A DNA stretch of 64,000 nucleotides from Phoronis australis (GCA_002633005.1 NMRA01000042.1:828388-892387); one strand, 5' to 3'; positions 20,215 through 32,325 are shown, counted from the stretch's first letter. Translations and numbers: made by a program. The notes: generated from the letters alone by a model not told the origin.

Positions 20215-23200
20215 ATGTTTCGGAGGCATGTTTCTTTTAAGGTGCTCATCGGGATAGCAGTTGTTCTATGGCTCTACCAACTCTATAAGAAGCTCCAAAG
20301 CCTAACAGGTGACTATACTATTAATGTACAACGTACGTCATTAGATTAGTTAAGCGACCTAAATAAATGTCGGATGTTTATGCACATTTTACACTATATT
20401 TAGTTGTTAATACTACGGATTGTTGTAAATTCTTTACTGAAATAAAGACTTGCCTTTACAGAATTGTTCTATTGCTATATCTTGTCACCGAAAGCCACAT
20501 TTATGTTCTGGCTGATCTTAAAAAAACTGACAACTCGCAAACCCTCCGCGGAGAACCTAAACGTCGGTCATCATGTTACTGCATAGGCGGCATAGGCCAC
20601 ACCGCGGAAAACTGACTAACCAAGTGATGGCCGCGGGCACCTTGTCGCCAAATTGCAGCTCATGTGTTTTGATATATATTCTGCTAGAACACAGCTCTGT
20701 TCACAGCAAAATTATCCATAAAATGTAATCTGACAGTGGCGGATCTAGAATACCGTAAGGGGGGCCCCGACACTTTGTCTCGCGCAATCGCGTAAAGCAC
20801 CCAGCCTGAAATGAACAAGGGCTAATTGAGCCTCTGAGAATGTGAATCCCCTTGCTGTAATGCAACCGCACGACTAAAAAGAAAAAAAAAATTAAAAATG
20901 GGAGACGCTTCCTACACCTCGTTTTGGCCGCTTCTATCAGGGTTAAAATTTTAATAACATTAAAGGAGAATGCCACCCGATTTATTAAGTTTTTTTTTGC
21001 CGTCTTAATCGGTCTATATCCACATCGCCTCGTATACGGTCGACCTTACCTTGCCAAGAGGTATCGCGTTAACCTGTGAGAAACGTGAGAAACGACGCTA
21101 GCGACGTCAGTGGTTCATGTGCAGAGTGAATGCCGCTATGTTGCAGTGCATCGTTCCCGCTTGTCCGAACTAATTAAGCAACTACAAGGAAAGTGGGTAT
21201 ATTGTTTTTTTTTACTTCCTCGAGAGTCTGAAATGCTTAGGAAGTGGCTCATGGTAGTGAGCAAGTATGAGGCCGTGAAACATCTCCGTGTCTGTGGCCT
21301 GCAGACGTCGAAAGTGCCTGACAAATGCCGGCTTACCAAATAACTCCATACGTTCCATTGTCTGAGCTTGTTCACGGCGCCTGTCTAGTATTTCTTCATC
21401 ACTGTATTCCTGTTCGAATTGATAGCCTGTAAAACTTAACGAACCACCTGCGAAGTCGGGACTGATGAGCTCTAGCTCGTCCTAAGTCGGGCCTGTGAGT
21501 TGTCATGTTGGCGTTTATTATAACAGCTGAGTGAGCGTTCTGTTTCAAAATGAATTATTCTCACCCTATAAAACTGAAACAAAGTCTGCCTCATTAGATG
21601 TAATTTGTATTGCCTTTGGAGTTTTCGTGAGTGCAAATGATTTGAGAAGCCAGGAATGAATAAATCACTGCGTTACCGGCTTAAGGTGCAATAAAACTAA
21701 TTGACCAGACACCGAGGCCGTGTGAACTCATGCTAATTTAGTGTTTGCTGGCAGAAACTGTTGTGAAACAACTCGATTTCCATCCCACGGCCAGGTGTTA
21801 TGGGAATCTTTATTTACATTTACATTACTCAAATAATGATTGTCAATGTACAACTTCTGCCCTGACCGTGATGTGGCCAAAGCGGAACGTGAATTCGCGG
21901 CCCCGGACGATTAAGTAGATTTGCAGTTTCGTGGCTAATTCACCAACGTAATCACGTGCACATTACTTTGGCTCACAAGTATAGTATTTTCTTGACTGGA
22001 AGTTTAGTTTCCACTGAACTTTGGCTGGTTTATGTTCGTGATGTCTGATCAGTTTCCGAGCCACTGGCTGGGATAACGAGTCAATACGGCCTGCCGTGAC
22101 GAGCCTGATCAGGCTCTGAGCCACTGGCCAGGATAACGAGCGTTTTGTGTTTAGAACTCAAAAAATCACAAGTCAAACATTGAATGCATTACAATAGAAC
22201 AAACAACACAGATCTAGGTTCTCCTGTCTGTATCTCACGAAAAATTCTTCAAAATTATCTTCGAACAGACCTCAAACTCCTGCTACGGACATTGGCCTGC
22301 CGAACTTTGTAGGCTACGGTGTGTCCAAATACCAATAAATCCGTAAGAGCGAAATAAAACAACCCGTTTTTATAAGAACTCGGTGTATTTTTAAGGGTTT
22401 TACATCGAAGTTTGATGATTTATTGGTGTTAAACGATGACTTCAAGCGATAAGCTGGCACCAGTAACCCGTGTTGTGAACTCTGCTGAACAGCCTGCGTG
22501 TGAAACCGATGACGTCATTGGATAATTTCAACACCTCCGTCTGCCGTCAGGTGTCGGGTAACGCAACCGTATGTGTCGTTATGGAGTAGAACTACTCGAT
22601 CTAATCTAATACAAATTAGGTTGTTTTTTGGGTGGCATGCTCCTTTAATATTTCCTCACGCTCTTGCTGTCTTCCTGTTTTATTTTTTGGTGGCAGGCAA
22701 CCCGCCTAAATCCGCCTATGTCTGATGACACCACAAAGTTGTTTTGATGAATTAGTGCATTTAGAACGACTAAAGCATGTGCAATCTCATTGCAGTTTTT
22801 AGTACCTCTTTGCCTTCTTGATATGACACTTGCATATGAGCGGCTGGGGTTTGACCGGAGTTTAAAAACAAAGGAAAAAATGAAACAGCATGGGCGACCC
22901 ACTATAGTGGACTGGGGGGGGGGCTATTGCCCTCCATTTTTTCTGTGATGCGCTGCCCATGGTCTATGGGTGGGGCACCACAGTGGGCTGTGGGGTATAG
23001 CCCCTCCACTTTTTTCAGTGCTGTGCCGCCAATGAACAGTGGTGTATTGTCAGCTCATTGAGATGATTTCCTTGTGGAAAAAGATTTTGTTTTCAACTTT
23101 GATAACTGATTTAAGCGATCGTCCACTTTAGGCCAATATGGGGTCTAAATTGCACCCTTTCTCGGTGAAATCAAAATGAGGCAACGCTATAAAAAACAAG

Positions 23201-26200
23201 AGTGCCGAACATTGAATGCATTACAATAGAACAAAAATTGATGTCATTTCTTTCTCAGATTATGTTTCAATTAAGATTTTATGCAACGTCCGATATTTAG
23301 GGTACGTCCGATATTTAGGGTACGTCTGATATTTTGGTACACTATGTGTACAACACTACTAACTAACAGTTACCTAGTTCTAGATCTAGCCTAGGGATAG
23401 GGCCAGGCTAGACAGTACCACTGTCTCGACTGGCCCTAGTAGAGACAGTGACGCTCCTATAGGTGCTTCATGCACCAGAAGCTTTTCGGCAAATTATGCC
23501 TCACACTGATTAAAACATATATATCAAAGTCACGTTGCTATACTTCTGCGCATATTAGAGGGACACCTTGGGATGAGGCTGTCGATGTCTTTCATTCCTT
23601 CCAACCTGAACAAATATTCATGGAATCAAAAAATGTTTTCAAGCAATCCTTCGTTCAGTTGCCCAAATCGGCAACTGGCTGGTTTTTGCACTGTGCGCCC
23701 TCCTATTTTTATACAGCGTGTGCCTGAAAACTTCAGGCATATGAGCATCATGACAAGGTAAAAATTACACAGCCAGTGATGCGGAATCTCTGGGTTCAAA
23801 ATTTAAGAGTTGCGTAGTTTCAAATTTAGTGTTCATTGCACATTGTTCCCAAAAATCATGGGGCAAAAATACGATATTTAGGACGTCCAAAATGCTGTGA
23901 TAACTGAGAAATATTTTTGGACCGTATACGCATTTCATGGACCACAAAAAACATTGCAAATAATCACTGTCCCAAAATGGCAGGTTGCCCATGAGATTTT
24001 ACCGTAACTCAGTGTAGAATAGTTGTCATGCTAAATTTGTATGGAGTCTTCAATATAAAATAGTAACAAGAACAAGGCGAGAGTTGAAATGGGCCCGTGA
24101 ATGCACCGCTTCTAGGGTTGTTTATTTGCATCATAAAATGGCCACTAGATGGCGCAAAAATGTCCATTCCATCCGTGAACGGGAACATGCCATTGCTTCT
24201 TTAATAGAAAACTATTTGTCAATTTTCATAGAAATCTGTCATGGAACTTCAGAGATTCAAAGGTAAACGGAAAAAAATGAAATTTTCACTTGGAGGCACA
24301 GCATTTGTTGGTTCCTCCTGAAAGTCGTCCTCATCTGGTAACGTCATATAAAGTACACTTAAAATTTAATAAAGATCCTTCAGTGGGTTTAGGAGATACA
24401 GCTATAGGGTCAAAACAAAACAAAACCTCCACTAGGAGGCGCCACAGTAGTTGAAGTCGTCATCGTCAATCGTCCTCTTCACATTGAGGAAGGCAATTTT
24501 CAAAATCATCGTTGGAAAGGTTTAGTTGATAGAAAAAAACACCAAAAAAGGCCAATAGGTGGTGCAAACTACGTCAAATCCATCCCAAAACTTAAATTGC
24601 CACTAGGGAGTACACCGGTAGTCGGGTCCGTCCGAAAGTTCGCTCATACCGCCTCATCCATGAAAGGAACACGTGCAAAATTTCATGAACATATGTCAAG
24701 GGGTTGTGGAGATAGTCGCAGACGCTGGACAGACGGACGGGGATGATGGCATAATGTGTACACATATAAATATGTGGCCGCATATAAATAAAACGAGCGT
24801 CGGTATTAAAATATATTTTAGTACCGACGCTCGTAGTTTTCATTGTTACTATTTTTATTTTATATTATTCATCGGTAACTGCACGGCATTCCAGCATCTA
24901 TTTGATATATTTATTAATAATTGAAGGCAATATCATTTTAAGGTTATGTAGGACCTTATTGACAAGTTTTTGTATTTAACTAAATATCTAAACTGTGTGT
25001 ATTTTTTGATTGTTGACTTTTTTCAATGTGCCATTAATTGGGTTATGTGGCTGTGCATTTTTGGTAAAATTTGCAGAGAATAACATTGATAGCAAATCAG
25101 CAGTATCCATGACATGACCAAATTTTTATAGAAGTACAACTTTTGAATTGTTTGTGAAAATCATTTTTCGATAGCCCTTATGCAAAAATAGGTCATTTTA
25201 AAAACAGTTCCCAATAGCATTTGACAGATCATGGGCATGATACAATGGCATCACATGGAATAAATATCTTAGACTGAGTGCTGTTGCAGCGCTACTGACA
25301 CAGTTCATTCATAAAATACCCAATACTACAGTTGACCTTTCATTGGTGAATAAACTGATGGAACCTGCAGCATACCATGATCGCCGATTTACCAGAACAG
25401 GAGGGGTTATTGTCCAACTCTGCTGTACTGCCCCCCTTGCCCATAAAGTGGTTATGTTATAGAATGACAAATCTGCCTTAGCTCTATCACCATGCTTTAT
25501 TTTTTCCAGTACAACTGTCTGATTCTCGGAAAGAAAAACAGGCTAACTATGCTGCTATGTCTCTCCTGGAGTTCTTCAATGTCAGCGACGGCTTAGATAT
25601 CACATGGGCTCACGCTGTGAACAACAAGTTTCAGCTGCAAGATGCTCTCAAAAGTAGGTGTTTATATAGAAATAAAGGCAGAGCAGCACCATTGTAATTA
25701 GAGTCAAGTACAAACCGCAATCTTCAGACTGGAATAAATTAAGTCAGTGGCGATGAATAGTCCTGCTGAAGTAGTCAATGAATTATCATTGGTTTTGTCA
25801 TGTGTAAGGCAAACGCGACCCAAAAGGATGGTTTTCAAGGATGGTGCTACATGGGGCTATAAATATGAACTACCCAGGTATGCTGCTGCTGCTGCTGCAC
25901 TGCATTTAATAAATGAAACTTACAGGAAGGCACAATTGGGAGTGGCACCTGTGATTCTTAAATCTTAATCACAATATCTGGTTGTAGAATTCTAAGCAGG
26001 AGGTGGCAGAGGAACATGTGACAATGTATGCGATTGGATGCGATGTTTCCTCTGGAGGTCACTTGTATCCAGTCCCACATTATCAGTCGCCACATTGATA
26101 CTTTAAAGTTTCCCATTGTCTCTGAAATGTTATTTTTTGTAATCAGAGGTGTTGAAAGGAACACTGAGGGTACAGTGGTGTTCGTCTGCAGTTACCATTT

Positions 26201-27252
26201 TGTTGTGAAACATGCCCCTAGAAATTATTTGGCATTTCCACATGGCACGCTCTCATGTATATTGTGATGATGTAGATAAGAGGCTTAGGCAACCTAATGT
26301 GAATAAGGAGTGCAATCAGTGTGACCACTGCCATCTCTAAGCAAAAGAAACTCATGACAATAAACATGTTTTTGATATGTGCTATTCATCTGTCAGTACC
26401 AGATTTGGAATGCCCGATTCCACGGCGGTTGGGATCTGATTTGGTGTTTTGCCAATGATATTATCGCTGACCACTTTTACCCGATGGAAATGTATAGTCT
26501 TTGCAAATCCTGGGATTGCGGATGCAGTGTTACCCCAGTTGGCAATTCTCAACGTGTCTTATCCCGTTTTAGGTGATGTTATGATGCTTGAGACTGACAT
26601 TCTGCTCAGGGGTCAGGGCACCCCCAATCAAGTAGACATCCCAGTTATGGCTCACCCTCCCCTGGTCGACAGTGATAATACTTTTGAGGACTGGCTGACA
26701 GAAGTTCTTAAAACAACTAAGGGAATGAAGCTAGATTTTAAAAGCATGGATGCTCTTGGACCAGTGTTGGATATTTTAATCTCAAAAAGAGATGATATTC
26801 GCCAACCCATCTGGTTCAACATGGATATACTTACGGGTATAAACACTAACAGCTCCAAAGCCAACGCAAGCCTGTTCGTTCCGACAGTTATTGAAAGGTT
26901 CCCCCAATGTACGCTATCTCTGGGATGGACAACTCATTGGACCAATACGGCTGCGGATAAAGGATACACTCGTGCCATGGTGACAGAAATGGCGGGAATA
27001 TGCAATAAAATAACCCAGCCTGTTACATTTCCTGTTCGTGCTGCCGCGGTAAGGCAATCATGGACACATATTAAATGGTTGTTGGACCAGTCAGATAGGT
27101 ACACGTTGACTATATGGAGTGGTGCTAATGATAGAGTTGATGCTGATGACATGGTATTCGTGCGAAATCAAACAGATATACGACAAGTGTATTACGACCT
27201 ACCTGAGCCTCTGAACACAGAATTTATGAAGAAGCTAAAAGTAAAAACGTAG
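20215..27252 (+). CDS. FAM151B: FAM151B/menorin-like protein, 3 exons, 305 aa
   Basis: Coding exons are 20215-20308, 25510-25653 and 26573-27252, all with GT-AG introns and phase 1 junctions, so the frame is continuous. Exon 1 encodes a short basic N-terminus and a hydrophobic signal anchor (VLIGIAVVLWLYQLY). Exon 2 carries GLDITWAHAVNNK, the family's opening block. Exon 3 carries DVMMLETDILL, IPVMAHPP, GMKLDFKSMDALGPVL, PIWFNMDIL, TLSLGWTTHW, QPVTFPVRAA and YTLTIWSGANDRV. This is the FAM151/menorin fold, related to glycerophosphodiester phosphodiesterases; the conserved His, Glu and His of the WxHA, ExD and MAHPP blocks are kept. Vertebrate FAM151B is shorter and lacks the anchor, so the membrane anchor resembles other family members. 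Intron 1 (5.2 kb) holds a Kolobok-like element and other repeats. Confidence 0.9.
20960..22648 (+). mobile_element. Kolobok-like DNA transposon, 1.69 kb, TTAA-flanked
   Basis: The left end is TTAA (20960-20963) followed by aggagaatgccaccc. The right end is gggtggcatgctcct followed by TTAA (22645-22648). The 15-bp TIRs differ at one base. TTAA target duplications together with a THAP-domain remnant inside (21120-21340) are the combination known for Kolobok transposons. It is non-autonomous or decayed, with no full transposase. It lies in intron 1 of the FAM151B-like gene. Confidence 0.78.
21120..21340 (+). pseudogene. THAP zinc-finger domain remnant
   Basis: One frame from about 21130 reads MPLCCSASFP, the usual THAP start with its Cys pair. 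After a frameshift another frame reads LLPRESEMLRKWLMVVS and HLRVCGLQTSKVP, matching the F.RFP..P..R..W and S.VCS.HF blocks of THAP. The final zinc-binding His is replaced by Gln, so the domain is broken. It fits the DNA-binding part of a Kolobok transposase. Confidence 0.62.
22890..23040 (+). repeat. Tandem pair of short MITE-like repeat
   Basis: Two units of about 72 bp, each running from gggcgacccac / gggtggggcacc through a G-rich tract, tattgccct / tatagcccc and ccattttttctg / ccacttttttcag to gcgctgccc / gtgccgcca. A third copy lies inverted at 8955-9050. Confidence 0.6.
23281..23341 (+). repeat. Three tandem 18-bp units
   Basis: gtccgatatttagggtac and close variants follow one another three times. 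Confidence 0.75.
23440..23700 (-). mobile_element. MITE family member, inverted copy
   Basis: Reading the minus strand, caacgtgactttgat, aatcagtgtgaggcat and the gtgcatgaagcacc end match 32967-33050. The tagagacagtgacgctcctata end matches the TIR of the 32774-33065 element. Non-coding. Confidence 0.6.
24100..24790 (-). mobile_element. Fragment of modular CTCF-motif repeat, minus strand
   Basis: An inverted, partial copy of the element seen four times in GK5 introns. It shows tggccactagatggcgcaa (24139-24157), ccactaggaggcgcc (about 24430), a run of catgaaaggaacacgtg, gacggacggggatgatgg and the cacatataaatatgtgg end near 24760-24780. Confidence 0.8.
24793..24834. repeat. 42-bp near-perfect palindrome
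   Basis: acgagcgtcggta ... taccgacgctcgt with an AT-rich centre containing taaaatatatttta. It abuts the 5' end of the modular repeat fragment. Confidence 0.88.
25010..25300 (+). repeat. Dispersed repeat, partner of 16440-16860
   Basis: tgccattaattgggt and tgacatgaccaaattt occur in the same order as at 16470-16560. Located in intron 1 of the FAM151B-like gene. Confidence 0.5.
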
Positions 27253-27418
27253 ACTGTTTTCTTCTGTATCTGCTAATTTTTTGGTTATTTTTATTGAAAA
27301 TACAAATCTTTTGTTACCATAGAAACTTAATCAGTGCATAATTGCTGCTAAAGATTATTTTTAAACTGTTCCACTTTGCATGGCGGATATCAAAGAAACA
27401 GGACTCTCATTTTTGCTC

Positions 27419-27650
27419 AATTTTACTTAAAAGACATGGTCACATTACCCTATGAATGATAGATTGGTAATTAGTCAAAACTGAAATTCTACAGGCTTTC
27501 TACTTTCAGAAACAATTATTATACTTTCATGGAGTTTTATCTACAAATATTACAAAATGTAGATTTCAAAAAATCTACAGTTTGTAGATATTAGACTAAG
27601 TACGCAGACTTCTCAATAAAGTCCTACATCACCTTAAAACCAGGATTATA
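27419..27650 (+). repeat. Dispersed repeat, partner at 57298-57510
   Basis: ttacttaaaagacatgg, attggta, aaattctacaggctttct / aattttacaggctctct and gcagacttctcaa / gcagacttgtcaag occur in the same order in both places. It lies between the convergent FAM151B-like and AUNIP-like genes. Confidence 0.6.
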
Positions 27651-27816
27651 ATTATTCAAAGGTGTCCAACATCACTGATCATTTGTATTTTTAACAAAGA
27701 GAAAACCTAATGTTGATTTTCTTGTTAAATAATTGGCAATTAAGTTGCTTTACAAATGTCTCTTATGTCATATCTCTAGTATTGTAAAAACAACAAAATG
27801 CAAATAAATATGGATG

Positions 27817-30800
27817 TCACTTTAAATCTCGGTACCTTTTATAACTGTCCTTGTCCTTCCATTTCTGGGAATGGAACGTGAATTCAGATTGTTCAACTAT
27901 ATTTTGCGACTGGCTAGAAATATTGCACTCATTCCCCGAATGCACAACCGCTGAACACTGCCTGTATTTGTCATACTTTTTGGCATCTTTCCATTTTTCA
28001 GAATGAAATGTAAATTCACTATATTCATCATTCGTGTCCACGAGTTGAGGCGTGTCTCTTCTTTGAGTGGAATTCTTTAACTCTTGTGTTACATTCCTGT
28101 AATCACCCATATTTCTATACCTGTCGTACCTTTCATCATCGCTCCATTTTTCAGAATGGAAAGTGAACTCGGGATAGTCATCAGAATTGCATAGTAACGA
28201 TTCAGGCATTTCATCTATTTGACTTTCTGAGCTGCAACTGAGCAAAGAATTTCGACCAGATCTTTCACTGGAAAGTTCCTTACTTTCTTCAGAATGCATC
28301 AGAGATAAACACGGATCAATTTCAAGACGTGTGCCCAAAGGATCCACCTTATCATCTTGTGGCATGCATAACATGTTATCGATGTCACTGCCAGCGTCAA
28401 CTTTTGTCACCCTGTCAGCACACTCGTCAAATAGCACAGAATGCAGCTCAGTTTCAACTAGAAACTCTTTGGATGCAACAGAATGAGGCTCTGTATTACA
28501 GTCATTAAACATCATAGAATGTAAACCTGGAGAACCTTTGGATTCTCCCAAGGTCTTGTTCAGAGAAGGTAATTCAGTTTTGGGTTCTGAATCATACATT
28601 TTACACTCGTCAAATGAACATGTTCCGGTGTGACCTATGTACTCCTTGCAGGGCTGGTGGCAGGGATCGTTTTCTTTCTCTTTCTCAAGCTCAGCTATGA
28701 ATCCACCACTGCTTTGCACCTTGCGGCTGTATTCAGTGGAGTTCACGTCCACATAACCAGTGGTGCTGTTGTGTTGTGGGACTACATCATGACCTGACGA
28801 TACTGTTGTGACTTCACCTATAATAATTGAACACGATGTCATAAGTAAATGTGTAATGTGAAAGATCTTCAATTTTGGACCAAAAAACAATTGCCAAACT
28901 TGTCTCATGGTGCAATAAGTAAATGCATACTGGTACTACAAAAATTCTTCAATTTTGGACCAGAAACTTCTGAAAATATGAAGAAGTGGTGAAAATTCTT
29001 CAATTTTGGGTCAAATATAATTGCTGAAATTTCCAATTTAAAGACTTCCTCGTTTACTGCAAATATTCTAAACTATACCAAAAATCATTTTATGACAGAT
29101 GCAGTTAGCGCATTACTACGGTAACATTTTGTTATTACTACTGACGACTATTCGACAAAATAGAAATTCCCTTTCCATCCACGTTGAGTGTGTACGTCAC
29201 TAACAAATGTAAACACTAGTTATTGGGACTGGTCTGCTTCCCATACACTTATCGGGCATTCTTATTATCAGCATCCTTGTCCTCACGAGCTACATAACCA
29301 TTTCCCACACACAAAAAAATTTATTTGTCATGCACCATATTTCCTGCCTCACGAACAACATTCTGTTCTCATGAACAACATCTGGTGTCCAGTTACTGAG
29401 TAGAAAGTTTCGTCACTCTGTCATAGTGAGTTTAACACTGCTAATTCAGAAGATAAGTTTTTCATAAGAAAATATCTGTGGTCTGAGTGTGAGAACCATG
29501 TTTTTTTTTTTTCAAAAAACAAATTATAGCATGTGAGAAAGGAAATATGGCTGGCAAGAAAAGAAATGTGTTCATAAGATATGGTCAGTGTTAGTTTAGT
29601 ACCCTTGTGCAGTTCATGAAGGCTAAAGTTTAAACTTTAGGGGAGACTTTCAATGAACAATGCTGCGAAAAAGTCCAACAGAGAAGAACACTAGGCTATA
29701 GAACAGAGCATTCTCTCCATTTACAGTAGACCTTATGCAGGAATAATTTTAGGAACGTGTCCCAGCGCATAAAAAATTCACTGACACTATGATTGCTTTC
29801 CTACGGCCAACAGGCACACTAAAACTGTCACATCATCACCTGAATTAGTCTTGAATAATACGCATTACATTCAAAGTCTAAAACAACTACGATATGAGAG
29901 CAGCAGGTGAAAACAAATTTCTAGAGATATCGCGTGTGGCATATTGCGAAAATGCAGATCCCAATTAAATGTGGACTTATGTGTTAAAGTTAAATTGAAA
30001 TGCAGTTAGCCGTTCAGACCAATCACTAATTGTCTTATGAAGAAATATATAAATGACAACCCCAAAATTAATCCAAAAAGGACTTTCGACCCATAGACCC
30101 TAAAACTTGGCCCATAGATTTGAGGTCATGCGGTTCAGTTGACTCAGAGCCACATTTTTCCAAAATGATCCCTGCATATGCCCCTGTGCCCAAACCTACC
30201 TGTTTTTGTCTTGAAGAATGCCTCTATCTTTGACTGCTTTGTAGCTGTGACAGGAACTTTGGTTTGAGTGAATTGCAGCTCCAGAAGTGGTTTCTGGCCC
30301 ATTGGCTTGAAAGGTATTGGTTTAAATCTCCGTTGTTTGTTGCCAGAAATCTACAATTACATAACACTTATCATAAAAATTACTGATAAGAAATCACACA
30401 TACATATTCAGATATTTTAAAGTTGATAAAAACAAGGCTGGATTTAAACTGGTTTGATATGTTTCGGCATTTATTGAAACACCATCCTCAGAAGCATAAA
30501 CAGTGGCCTTCCAGATATATGCCCAACGACAAGTAATGGTACACAGACACAGTCAGTTACAGGGGAGTAATAATAGACTCGGACTAACAATGACAACCTG
30601 AGGTATGTCAGTTACCTATTGTGACTGGGCTTACAGCATGCAGCGCTCCAATTAAGTCAACCGAAATTGTAAACTTCAGTTATTGTTGGTGAATCTTTCC
30701 CTTGAAGCAATATATATAGTTGCACTCTGGTATGGCCCGGAGGTGCCAATACTTCCTCATTAAAAGGTAACAGCGAATCCAATCACATATCCACATTAGT

Positions 30801-32325
30801 TTTAATTAACTAATACCAAAACTATTAAGTTAAGTTTGTCATTTATATGATTTGAACATATCCACAAAATTCTGTTGTTTCGCCTGAGCTTCCCTCGGAA
30901 GGTGTCATGTTGAGATAGCTATGTGAAATCTCATCAGTTCACAAAAAAGCCCCAGGGACACAAATCTCACAAGTTCTTCTGGTACACTGGAGCCCACTTA
31001 CTTCATACCGCCAGACAACAGAACATGCTAGTTACTGTAGTTAAATGTCAAAAATAAATCCTTTCCTATTAATCTCAAGTAAAATAAGCCGAATAATATC
31101 ATGGTTTATTGTCATACTCCTGGATGCATCGCAATTAAAGAGTTAAAAGCCAGGATACTAAACCAGGTTTTGATGATTTAAACCAGCCCTCGTTCTGCCA
31201 CCTACCAATGCATCTATGTTGTCAACTTCCAAGTTAAAGTCAGGAACAACAAAGAGCTACGGAGTACTCCCTATGTCACAGATTGGACATTCATGGTCCT
31301 TGGTGGGTGGCCTTTTCCCACAGTTGCTGTGTAATTAGCTAAAAGTGTAGGTCACACTGCCTGTGTAGCAGACTTATAAGGAGTTATCAGATTTTCCTCC
31401 AAACCTTCGAGGGTCACGGTTGTCAAGGGTTGCAGAGCATTATTTTGTACTGGATGGAAATTAATTTTTAGTATCAGTTTATAGGCCAAAACTGGGTTTG
31501 GTACGATTTTAACAAATTTGATTCTCACCCGCTCACGCATACCTTGGTACGTTTCTATCTAAAAAACAACCTAATTAATTCATTTTCAATTCATTTTTCT
31601 TATTGGGAATATAAAATACAAAAAGGTCTAAGAGTAAAAGGGCAACAGGGCATGTCATAGACCCAGCGACAAACGCATTGCTTAGGGTTGGAAATAACCA
31701 GGAGTTATTTACTACAGGAGCGGATCCATGATTTTGAGTTAAGGGGGCCGGGGCCACAGGGCAAAGTATTAGTATGGACCCCTCCCCCATCCACCACTGT
31801 GCTAATCAGTAGTCATCCCTAGGAACAGCGATAACTTTTGAGTTAATAATTGCTACCTTCAATTTAAATTGTCTGGGACTTGGTTTACCGGTAAACTGCG
31901 GTAAAGCGTTTGACTGCATCTGCTGATTTCTGTAAAATTATTTTTCTCGCTAAGAATGTCCCTTGGCTTTAGACCATGCAAGTTCACAGCTTTTTGGTCA
32001 CATGATTAATAATTTTGCATGTTTATAACAAAAGATAGGCCTGCTTATAACAAGCTTTGTTGGTTTAATCATTGTGAGCCCTTAATTCGCCTAAAAGATT
32101 CCGGCGTATGAAAGGCACTGGGGCTGGGAATCGCCTCTACTCACTGACTGCTGAGACGTTGAGTTGACACAATGTCTAACACCGTCTCATCATATATCAT
32201 TAAATTAATCTGTTTCAACACTTTATACAGTTTTGATCAACGTGCACCTTTTGTTTTCCTATTGTAGTCAGCCATTTATCACATTCCTCTTGAATCTTTG
32301 TCTCTCCTCGCTTTCGTTTTGACAT
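27817..32325 (-). CDS. AUNIP: AUNIP-like (Aurora A- and ninein-interacting) protein
   Basis: Coding exons on the minus strand are 32325-32248, 30350-30200 and 28817-27817, with GT-AG introns and matching phases (0, then 1), giving 409 aa. Exon 1 begins MSKRKRGETK with CDKWLTTIGKQK, matching the vertebrate AUNIP CxxWL start. Exon 2 contains GQKPLLELQFTQTK and QSKIEAFF, a canonical PCNA-interacting peptide (Qxx[ILM]xxFF) at the place where AUNIP has SIASFF. Exon 3 is mostly acidic, Ser-rich and probably disordered. It ends with three repeats of EFTFHSxKWxDxxxYxxYR (28182-28131, 28027-27966, 27887-27817). AUNIP works at centrosomes and in DNA end resection; the C-terminus binds DNA in vertebrates. 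The Met-initiated ORF beginning at 28908 runs into intron sequence, so its first 30 residues are not real. It is convergent with the FAM151B-like gene. Confidence 0.82.
30456..30491 (-). ncRNA. Hammerhead-ribozyme-like motif (Penelope type)
   Basis: On the minus strand: core ctgagga (fits CUGANGA), stem II ggtgt...atgcc with an 8-base loop, then gaaac and atatc. The palindromic atat next to gaaac is typical of the very short helix III in hammerheads of Penelope-like elements. It lies in intron 1 of AUNIP on the sense strand, so it would be in that pre-mRNA. Helix I pairing is weak by eye. Confidence 0.5.
31270..31480 (+). repeat. Dispersed repeat, partner at 61905-62100
   Basis: In the same order in both: ggacattcatggtccttgg / ggatattatggttcttgg, ccttttcccacagttg / tctttccctacagttg, gtgtaggtcacactgcc / cataggtcaccctcgcc, tagcagac, cctccaaaccttcgagggt / gctccaaacttttgagggt. 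Confidence 0.72.
31716..31799. mobile_element. Short hAT-like MITE
   Basis: Begins caggagcggatccatgattt and ends ggacccctcccccatccac cactg. The first and last bases are CAG...CTG, and the C/G-rich subterminal tracts are complementary (gggggccgggg against cccctccccc). A similar cagtggcggatct start without a matching right end is at 20735. No clear 8-bp duplication was established. Confidence 0.45.

Noticed and set aside
25747-25968. 73-residue ORF with an alanine run
   Set aside because: The alanine run is a gct microsatellite inside FAM151B intron 2; no similarity or splice support.
26449-26572. Met start at 26449 for the 267-residue FAM151-like ORF
   Set aside because: Family similarity begins at DVMMLE right after the acceptor at 26571-26572; upstream residues are intron.
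28818-28908. Met start at 28908 for the 363-residue minus ORF
   Set aside because: A good AG acceptor at 28819-28818 and phase agreement with exon 30350-30200 show that the first 30 residues are intron.
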